NCBI RefSeq assembly: GCF_000382325.1
Contig: NZ_KB908057.1
Location: forward strand, 178,783 to 242,782
Direction of reading: 5' to 3'
Length of the DNA stretch: 64,000 nucleotides
From: Woodsholea maritima DSM 17123
GTDB taxonomy: Bacteria; Pseudomonadota; Alphaproteobacteria; Caulobacterales; Maricaulaceae
Under the pieces are notes generated by a model. The model saw only the letters and a program-made list of their open reading frames with translations, made no database searches and was not told where the DNA came from. Shown here one piece after another: positions 52,014-61,525 of this stretch (its first letter is position 1; the number at the start of each line of letters is the position of its first letter). A program made the position numbers and the translations under genes.

Positions 52014-53146
52014 TAAGTTACCCCCTGATGTGTTGGAAGACGCGCTGAGACGAGAAAACCGGAAATCCCTTCACGTAAATGTGGGCCTGCGTTGAAATGA
52101 ACGGGGTCGCGAAAGACCAGGGCCAAGCGTTGGTTTACATTATCAAGCCCGGTGTGAATGCGAAGGTTATCTTGCTCGGGTGTGCGCTCTGGTAAGCTAT
52201 TCCATAAGGATAGCGTAAAGTGAGATGGTAGATGGGGTTCCGCTTTGATGATGAGATGCACAGTTTTTGCACTGTGTCTTACGCTGTGTTTGAACACATT
52301 TTCGAGTAAGGGCTGGAGTGCGAATTTAGGAACTTTGTAGGCTAGGCAGGCGTCGTCAATATCCCATTGAATATTAACCCGATCGGCAAATCTAAGGCTT
52401 TCCATATCCAGATAAAGCTTGCTGATCTCAATTTCTTCTTTGAGCTCAATCATAGGCTCGTCATTTAAAGCAAGGCTTCGGCGTAATAAGTCGCCTAAAA
52501 TAATCGTGGCCTCATCGGCCTTTTTATTCTCCTCCAAAACAATCAAGGCGCTGACTGTGTTCAGGGCATTAAATAAAAAGTGGGGATTGAGAGAGGCTTG
52601 TAAGTGATTGAGCTGACTTCTATGTAAGTCAGCTTCCAATTTCGCGGCGCGTGTTAGATCTGCACTATGCGCCTCAACCCTGCGAGTATAATATAGGCCG
52701 AGCGCGGTAAATGCGTGTACCCAGCCTACAGTTGCAATCGACATGAAGAATAACGATGTGAGGCTATAAGTCTCATTCATCGCATGGGCATCTCTTTTAA
52801 AATTAAAAAAGGCATAGATGAAGCTGTGTACAAGGATGGTTGCAAGGACTCCTAAGAGTGGGCCCCAGAATTTTTGCTTTCGTGCAATGGGGATTACATG
52901 GCCTAAAGCCAGGATTGCCCCAATAATGCCTTGCTCTACTTGATAGCTGATCCAGCCATCAGGCAGTGGCCCAACGCCTGATCGCCAGCCCAAATAACTC
53001 ATGAAGAGTAAAATAATCCACATAAAGAAATATAGCCCCATGCCAATCAGGCAGAGGCGAAGAAAAGCTGTGTTTTGATATAGGCTTGATTTTGTAATCA
53101 TTGGGGCAGTGTAGCGATTGTGCCCAAAAAGCGTAGGCCCTTTCAT
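52013..53146 (-). CDS. LytS/YpdA-like sensor histidine kinase
   Basis: His_kinase (PF06580-type) protein with four or five membrane helices and a kinase core: phospho-His in ASLNPHFLFNALNTVSAL, N box FALQPLLENVFKHSV. No periplasmic sensor domain, so the signal is probably read in or at the membrane. Start uncertain: ATG 53146 (MKGPTLFG, GGAA upstream) gives 377 residues; ATG 53101 (MITKSSL) gives 362; the longer open frame overlaps the divergent promoter region. Coupled to the LytTR regulator. Confidence 0.87.
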   Translation of the reverse strand: MKGPTLFGHNRYTAPMITKSSLYQNTAFLRLCLIGMGLYFFMWIILLFMSYLGWRSGVGPLPDGWISYQVEQGIIGAILALGHVIPIARKQKFWGPLLGVLATILVHSFIYAFFNFKRDAHAMNETYSLTSLFFMSIATVGWVHAFTALGLYYTRRVEAHSADLTRAAKLEADLHRSQLNHLQASLNPHFLFNALNTVSALIVLEENKKADEATIILGDLLRRSLALNDEPMIELKEEIEISKLYLDMESLRFADRVNIQWDIDDACLAYKVPKFALQPLLENVFKHSVRHSAKTVHLIIKAEPHLPSHFTLSLWNSLPERTPEQDNLRIHTGLDNVNQRLALVFRDPVHFNAGPHLREGISGFLVSARLPTHQGVT

Positions 53147-53305
53147 CGTAAATTCCGCAAATTTGTCGCAAAGCTGGACGCGCTCAACGCGCCACAAGCA
53201 GCGTGGTCGCAAGCGCGCGTTCTGAGTGAAAACAGACTGTTACCCCTGATGGTCTGCTGCAGATGACCTGCAGTCAAAAATCAAAAGTTAATAAGGGGAA
53301 ATTCC

Positions 53306-56305
53306 ATGAAATCGCTGAAGAAAGTTCTTCTGTCTACGACAGTGGGCTTGGCCTCGGTGTTGGCTGCGGGGGCCGTCACGCCAGTATTGTCTGCTACAGC
53401 CAGTGCACAAGATTATACCACAGGGGGCTTGGACGGTTCTGTCGTCTCACCCGATGGTCAGCCCATTGCCAATGCGTCTGTGAGCGTTATTTCCTTGCGC
53501 CAAGGGGCCGTTCGCACCGTCCGCTCGGATCAAAACGGTAGTTTTCGTCTGACCTTGCTGCCTGCGGGCCCTTATCGGGTTGCGATTGTGGCTGAAGGCT
53601 TTGAAAGCTCTGACACCGAAGCCACCGTCATCGTTGGGCGTTTGGCCAATTATACCGTGACGATGGCCCCTGTTGGCGCGACAGAAACGATTGTCGTGAC
53701 GGGCCAAGCCTCACAATCTCTGTCCTTTGCCCAAACCACATCGGGTCTCAACATTGATGTCGCTGAGATCACACGTCAGTTACCGATTGGCCGCGATATT
53801 CAATCGCTTGCTGGTTTGGCACCGACAGTGGTTGAGGGCGATCCAAACTTTGAGCAACCCGCGATCGGTGGGTCCTCGGCCGCTGAAAATGCTTTTTATG
53901 TCAATGGCTTGAATATTACCAATTTTGACACTTATGTCGGTGGCGCGACTGTGCCGTTTGACTTTTATCAGACCGTTGAAGTGAAAAACGGTGGGTATCC
54001 GGCTGAGTTTGGCCGGGCTACGGGCGGTGTGATCAATGCCGTCACCAAGTCAGGTTCAAACGAGTTTACTTTTGGTGTGCATGGTAATTTCGAGTTGGAT
54101 GCGCTGTCTGATACCTCGCCTGATACTTATCAGTATGCCAATACGCTTGATGAGCGCTCTTTGAGCGAGCTGACTTTGGAGGCGGGCGGTCCGATCATTA
54201 AAGACCGTTTGTTCTTCTATGGGCTTTATCAATTGCGTGATGAAGAAACGCGTGATTCCTCTTTCATCTTTGCCGACACGCGGGTTTCGAAGTCAGACGA
54301 TCCGTTCTGGGGTGTGAAGCTGGATGGGTATATCACCGATGATCACCATCTGGAATTCACCTATTTTGATACCTCGCGTGAGAATAACATCGTCTCCTAT
54401 ACTTTTGATGGGGACACGCGCCAGACCGGTGGCGAAGCCGGGCGCGAGAATGAGTTATTTGGGGGTGAGAGCTATGTTGCCAAATATACGGGCAGCTTGA
54501 CCGATTGGTTCACCCTGTCGGCGGCTTATGGTGTGATGAAAGATCGCTTCTCAGTTCTGCCCAGCGATCCTGATACGCCCTATATTCAAGATGCGCGCTC
54601 AGGCACCGCAATCCGTGTGGGCCCACAAACCAGCTCTGACAATGATAACAATTCAACAGAGCGTAAATTCTACCGTATTGACGGTGATGTCTTCTTTGAT
54701 CTGTTAGGCGAACACCATGTTCGTTTTGGTTATGACAATGAAAAGACGACCCTTAATCACCTTCAGACCCGTACGGGGGGTGTGTCTTGGCGTGCCTTCC
54801 AGGTCACCAGTGCCAACACGGCGCGCTATGATCGCCCTGTTGGAACAGAGTTGATCCGTGCGAACATCTTTAATGCGGGTGGTACGGTTGAAGGTGAAAA
54901 CAAGTCTTATTACATCCAAGATTCTTGGGATGTGAATGATCGTTTGAACCTGCAGCTAGGCCTTCGTAATGATCACTTCATTGTTGAAAACTTGGCCGGT
55001 GAAGTGCCGATCGACCTCAATAACAATTGGGGGCCTCGTTTTGGCTTCAACTATGATGTCTATGGCGATGGTATGACCCGCCTTTATGGTAGCTATGGGC
55101 GTTACTTCATTCCGCCTGCGTCAAACTTAAGCTTCCGCGGCGCGGATCTTTATACTTTCCAATTCTTTGAGCTGAACTCTTTTGACGCGAACACTGGGGC
55201 TTTCACCTATGGCGCGCCTTTGACGCTGTCGAACTCCAATATTGCCTCACTGGGCGCAGGGAATTGCCCGGCTGGCGTTATCGACAATGTGGCCGATGGG
55301 TGTATCGTTTATGGTATGGGTGAGGTTGAGCCTGCGATTTCGAAAACCTCGCTCGATCTGAAAGCCACTTATGAAGATGAATTTGTCATCGGTCTGGAAA
55401 GCCAGATCAATGATGATTGGACCATCGGCGCGCGCGGTGTTTATCGCTCGCTGGGCGATGTGTCTGAAGATGTCGCGATTGACCATGCCATCTTGAAGTA
55501 TTGTGAGCGTGAAGGCATCGCGGATTGCGGCGACATTTGGTATGGCGATCACCAATATGTGGTGCTCAATCCTGGCCGGGATATTGAAGTCTATACGCGT
55601 GATCCCCTACCGGGTCAGACTGAGCGTAGCCTGATTTCATTGTCAGCGGGGGACATTGCTTTGCCTGAAGCTGAGCGTGAATATGTCGCGCTGGAGCTGA
55701 CAGCAGATCGTGCTTTTGACGGCGTGTGGAGCATGAATGTCTCTTATGTATGGTCGGCCTCTACCGGCAATTATGAGGGCACTATTCTTTCCGACAATGG
55801 TCAAGATGATGCCGGTTCAACTGCATTGTATGACCATGTAGGCTTGGCGGATAACCAATATGGCTATCTTCCCAATCACCGTCGTCACCAGTTGAAGATC
55901 TGGGGCTCTTATCAGTTCACGGATGATCTGTTGCTGGGGGCGAATGCCTCGGTCATGTCACCGCGTAAATATGGCTGTTTAGGGGTTCACCCGACAGAGC
56001 CGGATGCGGCGGCTTATGGTGCCTTCTCGCGCTATTGTAACGCGATTGGTGTACGTCGCGGGACCGCGTTTGAAACCGATTGGGTCTATAATCTGGATCT
56101 GTCTGCACGTTATACCTTGCCCATCGAAACGCCTGGCGATGTGATTTTGCGCGCTGACGTTTTCAATGTGTTCAATGCGTCTGGTGTGACCACCGCACAG
56201 GAACGCGGCGAGAATGCTACCGCAGATCTCAGCCCGAATTATCGTAAGCCTTTAAGCTATCAAGCTCCGCGCTTGGTGCGTTTGGGCTTTGACTGGACGT
56301 TCTAA
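53306..56305 (+). CDS. Oar-like TonB-dependent receptor with N-terminal carboxypeptidase-regulatory domain
   Basis: 999 residues. Signal peptide (SATASAQD), then a CarboxypepD_reg-like Ig fold (GGLDGSVVSPDGQPIANASV, LPAGPYRV), plug domain (AFYVNGLNITNFD, GGYPAEFGRATGGVINAVTKSG) and a long barrel ending DWTF. This matches OmpA-related Oar receptors, which take up or export large substrates such as peptides; the substrate is unknown. AAGGGG precedes the ATG. Divergent from the LytS/LytTR pair, and monocistronic, with a terminator following. Confidence 0.88.
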   Translation: MKSLKKVLLSTTVGLASVLAAGAVTPVLSATASAQDYTTGGLDGSVVSPDGQPIANASVSVISLRQGAVRTVRSDQNGSFRLTLLPAGPYRVAIVAEGFESSDTEATVIVGRLANYTVTMAPVGATETIVVTGQASQSLSFAQTTSGLNIDVAEITRQLPIGRDIQSLAGLAPTVVEGDPNFEQPAIGGSSAAENAFYVNGLNITNFDTYVGGATVPFDFYQTVEVKNGGYPAEFGRATGGVINAVTKSGSNEFTFGVHGNFELDALSDTSPDTYQYANTLDERSLSELTLEAGGPIIKDRLFFYGLYQLRDEETRDSSFIFADTRVSKSDDPFWGVKLDGYITDDHHLEFTYFDTSRENNIVSYTFDGDTRQTGGEAGRENELFGGESYVAKYTGSLTDWFTLSAAYGVMKDRFSVLPSDPDTPYIQDARSGTAIRVGPQTSSDNDNNSTERKFYRIDGDVFFDLLGEHHVRFGYDNEKTTLNHLQTRTGGVSWRAFQVTSANTARYDRPVGTELIRANIFNAGGTVEGENKSYYIQDSWDVNDRLNLQLGLRNDHFIVENLAGEVPIDLNNNWGPRFGFNYDVYGDGMTRLYGSYGRYFIPPASNLSFRGADLYTFQFFELNSFDANTGAFTYGAPLTLSNSNIASLGAGNCPAGVIDNVADGCIVYGMGEVEPAISKTSLDLKATYEDEFVIGLESQINDDWTIGARGVYRSLGDVSEDVAIDHAILKYCEREGIADCGDIWYGDHQYVVLNPGRDIEVYTRDPLPGQTERSLISLSAGDIALPEAEREYVALELTADRAFDGVWSMNVSYVWSASTGNYEGTILSDNGQDDAGSTALYDHVGLADNQYGYLPNHRRHQLKIWGSYQFTDDLLLGANASVMSPRKYGCLGVHPTEPDAAAYGAFSRYCNAIGVRRGTAFETDWVYNLDLSARYTLPIETPGDVILRADVFNVFNASGVTTAQERGENATADLSPNYRKPLSYQAPRLVRLGFDWTF

Positions 56306-56328
56306 GCCTTAGGGCATGGGATTGGGGC

Positions 56329-56366
56329 AAAGGCTCGAACCTTGGGGTTCGGGCCTTTGTCTTTTG
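56329..56366 (+). terminator. Intrinsic terminator after the Oar-like receptor
   Basis: AAAGGC-T-CGAACC, TTGG, GGTTCG-G-GCCTTT then TGTCTTTT. Long stem with one mismatch, 24 bases after the stop codon. Confidence 0.85.
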
Positions 56367-56482
56367 CGTGCAGAGCTTGTCGCAAAAATCGCACGTTAAT
56401 CGCAATGCGCCTGCGCTCACGCTGTCAAGCGTTTAAGCCTAAAACTCCGATCGTTCCCCAATAACATCGGATATTCAATTTG

Positions 56483-56519
56483 GGCTTTAGGGTGGCACCG
56501 CATCCTAAAGCCTTTTTTT
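56483..56519 (+). terminator. Second intrinsic terminator, end of a possible small transcript or leader
   Basis: GGCTTTAGG, 12-base loop, CCTAAAGCC, TTTTTTT. A strong terminator 120 bases after the first one with no gene between, about 100 bases before the alpha-2-macroglobulin start. The 56367-56482 segment could encode a small RNA, or the hairpin could be an attenuator or a backup terminator. Confidence 0.8.
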
Positions 56520-56623
56520 AGCGGGTCTTGAAATGAAAAGTCTTCGATTTTTCAAAATCTGAAGCTGTATTTGCCATGATTAACCGGTATAACCCTCGTC
56601 CATGGGATAGGGAGTCGCGTATC

Positions 56624-59600
56624 ATGGCCGTTGGAAATTTCAAAGCATTAGCCCTTTTAAGTGCAGTGTTACTGTGGGGCTGTCAGCCGCAAGAAGACGG
56701 CACGCAGTCCAATGAGGGCTCATCGTCTTCGGCGCGAACCTCCCAAGAGGACACTGGTCCGCGCTTGATGGCCCGGCCCAGTAATGCCCCGCGCGCTGAA
56801 GCTGAAACGCCGCGTGATTTCGTCTTTGAACGCTATCAGGTCAATTTGACGAATGCCGACCCAGAGGTCTGTCTGATCTTCTCCCATGCGCTTGATCCAA
56901 ATGCAGATTATTCGGCCTATGTCGCGACGAATACGAAAGATAGCCTGGCCTTTAGTGTGAACGGTCAGCACTTGTGCCTGGGCGGTTTTGGGTTCGGTGC
57001 CGAGCCGACCTTGGCCCTGCGCGAAGGCCTGCCCAGCAGCGATCATGGCGCTTTGGCGCGTGAAGAAACAGTCTCGCTTTTCTTTGGTACGCGCCCGGCC
57101 TATGTGGGCATTTCAGGCGATGGTGTGATCTTGCCGCGCCGGGATGCCGATGGCTTGGCCTTTGAAACCGTCAATGTCGATACGCTGTCCATCACCGTCT
57201 CGCGGGTCAATGATCGCGCGCTGGTGTTCCGCTCGGTCTCGCAAGGCCTTACGGCCGGTGAGCGCGAATGGGGTTGGCTCTATGGCGAGGAAAACCCTAA
57301 TGATGTCAAAGAAGTCCTCTGGCAGGGCGAGATGGACATTACCGGCGCGCCCAACACCCCTGTGACCAGCGTCTTTCCCTTGGCAGAGACTTTAGGCACG
57401 CTACAACCTGGGGCTTATTTTATTGAGGCGCAGAATAAAGAAGCCTCACCGGATGAGTATGAACAGCCTGCACGCACTATGCGCTGGTTGATCATCACCG
57501 ATCTGGCTTTCAGCGCCTATCGCGGGGAAGAAGGTCTCGACCTATCTGTGCGTTCGCTGCAAACCGCCCAGCCTGTGCGCAATGTGCGGGTGCAATTGGT
57601 GGCGTCCAATAATGAAATTCTCGGCGAAGGGCGCACCGATGGCGAAGGTCGCGCGCGCTTTGCTGCGCCGTTGATGCGCGGCACCGGTCCGATGCGTCCA
57701 CGCCTGGTGATGGGCTATGGCGCGGATAATGATTTCGCGATTTTGGATCTGGAGCGTAATCCGGTCGATCTTAGCGAGCAGGGCATAGGCGGGCGTCAGC
57801 GCCCCGATGGCGCAGATGGGTTCATCTGGCTGGATCGCGGAATCTATCGTCCCGGTGAAAGTGTTCATGTCGGCACTTTGCTGCGTAATGCGGCGGCGCA
57901 GGCGATCTCGGATCGCGCCGGGTCTTTGATCCTTTATGCCCCCAATGGCTTGGAAATGGCGCGCAAGCGCTTTGAGCGTGCTGAAGCGGCCGGGGCGGTC
58001 TTTTGGGATGTGGCGCTGTCACGCACCGCAGCGCGCGGTGAATGGCGCATCGTGGCTGAGCTCGATGGTTTGGGCGTCGTGGCCTCCACCGCTTTGAGTG
58101 TTGAGGACTTTGTTCCGCAACGCATTTCACTTGATCTCGCGGTTGATGAAAGCCCCTTGCAGGCGCGCGAAGAGCGCGCCATCGAAAGCGATGTTCAATT
58201 CCTATATGGCGCGCCGGGCGCAGGTCTGAGCGTTGAGGGGCGGGTCCGCTTTGAGCCCGATCCTAATCCGTTCCCGGATTATCGGGGCTATCAGTTCGGT
58301 CGCCATGATGATGACGTTCAAGAGGTCAGCCGCAGTCTTGATCCTGCCACCACCGATGGCGCGGGTAAGGCTGTGCTCGCCCTGACCACCCAAGGTGAAT
58401 TGACCGCTTCGTCCCATCCTTTGCGGGCGCGGGTCGTGATCAGCGCGCTGGAGCCGGGGGGGCGCGCCGTCAGTGATGATGTGCGCATCCCCTATCGTCC
58501 GCGCGACAGTTATCTGGGTTTAAAGCCTGGCTTTGAAGGTCGGGCCCCCCGCAATCAGGCAGCCCGCTTTGATGTGGTCAATATCACCCGCCTGGGTGAG
58601 GGCCAAGGCGCGCGGGTCAACTGGCAATTGGTGCGTTTGGATTGGGATTATGACTGGTACCGCGATGGGGACAGTCAGTGGCGCTGGCGGCGGTCTTTGA
58701 ACCGCGTGCCGATTGAAACCGGTATTGTGAACCTTGCTGAGAACGGTGAAGGGGCGATTACCCTGCCGGAGCTCGATTGGGGTGATTATGAACTGGTCGC
58801 GCGTCTCAGCGACGGCGGCGCGGTAGCCAGCCAGACCTTCTGGGTTGGCTGGGGCGCGCGCGCCAATGGCGGGGTTGAGGCCCCGGACCGCGTGCGTGTT
58901 TCGGTGCCCGATGCCCCGACGCCCGTGGGCCAAAGCGTGACTTTGGGCTTGCAATCGCCCTATGCCGGTCTTGCCGAAGTGGTGATTGCCACCGACCGGG
59001 TTCTGGAAACCCGCTCCGTCGTGGTGCCTGAAGGCGGTACTGAGGTCAGCTTCGAGGTGGATGAGCGTTGGGGCGCTGGGGCCTATGCCATGGTCAGCGT
59101 CTTTACCCCGCGCGATCCGGTCGCTCAACCGCGTCCGCGCCGCGCCGTCGGGGTCAGCTATGTTCCGGTTGATACCGCACCGCGTAATCTGGACCTCGCT
59201 TTAGAGGTTGATGAGATTGTGCGCCCACGCCAATCGGTAAGCGTGAGTGTAGAGGCGCAAAACGCACCTTATGGTGAAGCCTGGATCGTTCTGGCCGCCG
59301 TCGATGAAGGAATTTTGGCTCTCACGCGCTTCCAAAGTCCTGATCCGGTGGCCTGGTATCTGGGTCAAACGGCGCTGGATGTGGCGCTTTATGATGATTA
59401 TGGCCGCTTGCTGGATCCTAATCAGGGGGCAGCCGCACCGGTACGTACCGGGGGTGACCAGATCGGGGGCGCAGGGCTGAGTGTGGTGCCGACCAAGACC
59501 GTCGCGCTCTATTCCGGCCCAGTTCGCTTTAACGCGCAGGGTGAAGCGCAAATCGCGTTGGATATTCCTGATTTTAATGGTCAATTGCGCTTGATGGCCG

Positions 59601-61525
59601 TGGCCTGGTCGCGCACCCAAGTCGGGGCCGCCTCTCAGGCTTTGACCGTGCGTGATGCGGTGCCGTCTGAAGCTATCTTGCCGCGTTTCCTGGCACCGGG
59701 TGATGTCGCCCAAGCCACGATCAGCCTGGATAATGTCGAAGGGCCCGCCGGTGCGTATCAGGTCCAGTTCAACGCTGAAGGCGCGGCCCGCGCGGATCAG
59801 TCGGCAAATGTGAGCTTAGAGCCCGGTGAGCGTCAAGATACCCGTTTGGAGATTATCGGCCAGGAGATCGGGATCTCTGATGTCACTTTGGAGGTCACCG
59901 GACCAGAAGGTTATAGCGTCGCGCATAGCTATCCTATCGAAGTGCGCTCGGCCTATCTGCCGATCACAGAAGTGACCCGCACGCGGCTGGCGCCGGGCGA
60001 AAGCTGGCAGGGTGATCGCGCCTTGTTAACATCTTTTGAAGCGGGCAGTTCAGATTTGACCCTTACGGTCTCCTCCAGCATGCTCGACGGGCAAGCCTTG
60101 ATGGCTTCGCTGTCGCGTTATCCCTATGGCTGTAGCGAGCAGACTTTAAGTAAAGCGATCCCGCTGCTCTATGCCTGGCAATTAGGCGCGTATGAAGATG
60201 ATCCGCGCCGTTCGGGCGAGGTGCGCACCCAAATCCAAACCGCGATCAGCACCTTGTTGGCGCGCCAGGATGCCCAGGGCGTGTTCGGCCTATGGCGGGT
60301 CGGCGATGGGGCCGCCAGTCCGTGGGTAGGCGTTTATGCCACGGATTTTCTGGCCCGTGCCCAGGCCGCCGGCTTCAGCGTGCCCGAAGATGCGATGGAG
60401 CGGGCCTATACGGCGCTGGCTTTGATCGCGCGTGAACAGAGCGGGCGGCTCTATGGCTATCACTGGGATGTCTATCGCTGGCGCGGGTCTAACGACAGTT
60501 CAGACAAATTGCGCGAACGCAGCGCGGCCTATGCGCTGTATGTGTTGGCGCGTGAAGGCCGGGCTGATCGCTCGCGCCTGCGCTATCTGCATGATGAGCG
60601 TCTACGCCGTATTCAAAGCCCGCTGGCGCTGGCCCATATCGGGGCGGGTCTGGCCTTGATGGGCGATCAATCGCGCGCCCATAGCGCCTTTGCCTTGGCG
60701 GAAAGTCGTATCGGCTACAGCAATACGGGCGATTGGTATCAAACCGTGCGCCGTGATCTCGCCGGGGTGACGGCTTTGGCTGCGGAGGCTCATCAGAGCG
60801 AGCTTCTGGGCCGCTTGAGCGAGCGTGTGGGCCAGGATCTGCCCGAGTCTGCGCGCCTGACTACACAGGAAAAAGCCTATCTCGTCATGGCCTATTGGGC
60901 GATGAATGGCGGGCAAGCGGTGCCGAGCTATAGCCTTTCAGGGATTGAGGGTGTGCGTCCAGGTGAGCCGGTTGTTTTGAGCGCTGAGGTTGATCCAAGC
61001 GCGATCACACTTACCAATACCGGTGATCTGCCGATCTGGGTCTCAGCGCTGGGCCAGGGTACGCCCATCGACACACCGGCGGCGGCGGAACAAGGGCTCG
61101 CCTTGTCGAAAACTCTCTTCAGTCCTCAAGGTGAGGCGCTGAGCGGGGGTGAATTGCGTCAGGGTGAGCGGGTGATCATCCGCTTGGAATTGACCAGCCC
61201 TGAAGACCGTTTGGTACCGGCGATCATCGAAGATCTGCTGCCGGCCGGGTTTGAAATCGAGGCGATTTTGACCCCTGCGGATGGTGGCCCGAACGGGGTT
61301 TATGCCTGGTTGGGCGCGTTGGATCAGGCGCAGACGGTGGAAAAACGCGATGATCGTTTTGTCGCCGCGATGGAGCTGCGTAACAAGCAGACTATCCGCA
61401 TGGCCTATGTCGTGCGTGCGGTCACGCCGGGGCGCTTCACCTTGCCAGCGGCCTATGCTGAGGATATGTATCGTCCAGATGTCTTTGCCCGCACAGAGGT
61501 GAGCGAGATTGCCATTGCCCCATAA
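56624..61525 (+). CDS. Bacterial alpha-2-macroglobulin lipoprotein (YfhM-like)
   Basis: 1633 residues from ATG 56624 (MAVGNFKALALLSAVLLWGC), chosen for the signal peptide with lipobox LWGC and GGGAG upstream; a longer open frame exists. Macroglobulin-like domains (RGIYRPGESVHVGTLLRN), bait region, and the thioester motif YPYGCSEQ with the Cys near residue 1170, so it can trap proteases covalently. It protects the periplasm when the envelope is breached. It overlaps pbpC, the standard partner that repairs peptidoglycan. Confidence 0.93.
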   Translation: MAVGNFKALALLSAVLLWGCQPQEDGTQSNEGSSSSARTSQEDTGPRLMARPSNAPRAEAETPRDFVFERYQVNLTNADPEVCLIFSHALDPNADYSAYVATNTKDSLAFSVNGQHLCLGGFGFGAEPTLALREGLPSSDHGALAREETVSLFFGTRPAYVGISGDGVILPRRDADGLAFETVNVDTLSITVSRVNDRALVFRSVSQGLTAGEREWGWLYGEENPNDVKEVLWQGEMDITGAPNTPVTSVFPLAETLGTLQPGAYFIEAQNKEASPDEYEQPARTMRWLIITDLAFSAYRGEEGLDLSVRSLQTAQPVRNVRVQLVASNNEILGEGRTDGEGRARFAAPLMRGTGPMRPRLVMGYGADNDFAILDLERNPVDLSEQGIGGRQRPDGADGFIWLDRGIYRPGESVHVGTLLRNAAAQAISDRAGSLILYAPNGLEMARKRFERAEAAGAVFWDVALSRTAARGEWRIVAELDGLGVVASTALSVEDFVPQRISLDLAVDESPLQAREERAIESDVQFLYGAPGAGLSVEGRVRFEPDPNPFPDYRGYQFGRHDDDVQEVSRSLDPATTDGAGKAVLALTTQGELTASSHPLRARVVISALEPGGRAVSDDVRIPYRPRDSYLGLKPGFEGRAPRNQAARFDVVNITRLGEGQGARVNWQLVRLDWDYDWYRDGDSQWRWRRSLNRVPIETGIVNLAENGEGAITLPELDWGDYELVARLSDGGAVASQTFWVGWGARANGGVEAPDRVRVSVPDAPTPVGQSVTLGLQSPYAGLAEVVIATDRVLETRSVVVPEGGTEVSFEVDERWGAGAYAMVSVFTPRDPVAQPRPRRAVGVSYVPVDTAPRNLDLALEVDEIVRPRQSVSVSVEAQNAPYGEAWIVLAAVDEGILALTRFQSPDPVAWYLGQTALDVALYDDYGRLLDPNQGAAAPVRTGGDQIGGAGLSVVPTKTVALYSGPVRFNAQGEAQIALDIPDFNGQLRLMAVAWSRTQVGAASQALTVRDAVPSEAILPRFLAPGDVAQATISLDNVEGPAGAYQVQFNAEGAARADQSANVSLEPGERQDTRLEIIGQEIGISDVTLEVTGPEGYSVAHSYPIEVRSAYLPITEVTRTRLAPGESWQGDRALLTSFEAGSSDLTLTVSSSMLDGQALMASLSRYPYGCSEQTLSKAIPLLYAWQLGAYEDDPRRSGEVRTQIQTAISTLLARQDAQGVFGLWRVGDGAASPWVGVYATDFLARAQAAGFSVPEDAMERAYTALALIAREQSGRLYGYHWDVYRWRGSNDSSDKLRERSAAYALYVLAREGRADRSRLRYLHDERLRRIQSPLALAHIGAGLALMGDQSRAHSAFALAESRIGYSNTGDWYQTVRRDLAGVTALAAEAHQSELLGRLSERVGQDLPESARLTTQEKAYLVMAYWAMNGGQAVPSYSLSGIEGVRPGEPVVLSAEVDPSAITLTNTGDLPIWVSALGQGTPIDTPAAAEQGLALSKTLFSPQGEALSGGELRQGERVIIRLELTSPEDRLVPAIIEDLLPAGFEIEAILTPADGGPNGVYAWLGALDQAQTVEKRDDRFVAAMELRNKQTIRMAYVVRAVTPGRFTLPAAYAEDMYRPDVFARTEVSEIAIAP

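Noticed and set aside
53147-53305. LytTR binding direct repeats before the Oar-like receptor
   Set aside because: Several GC-rich partial repeats, none matching a LytTR consensus in sequence and spacing.
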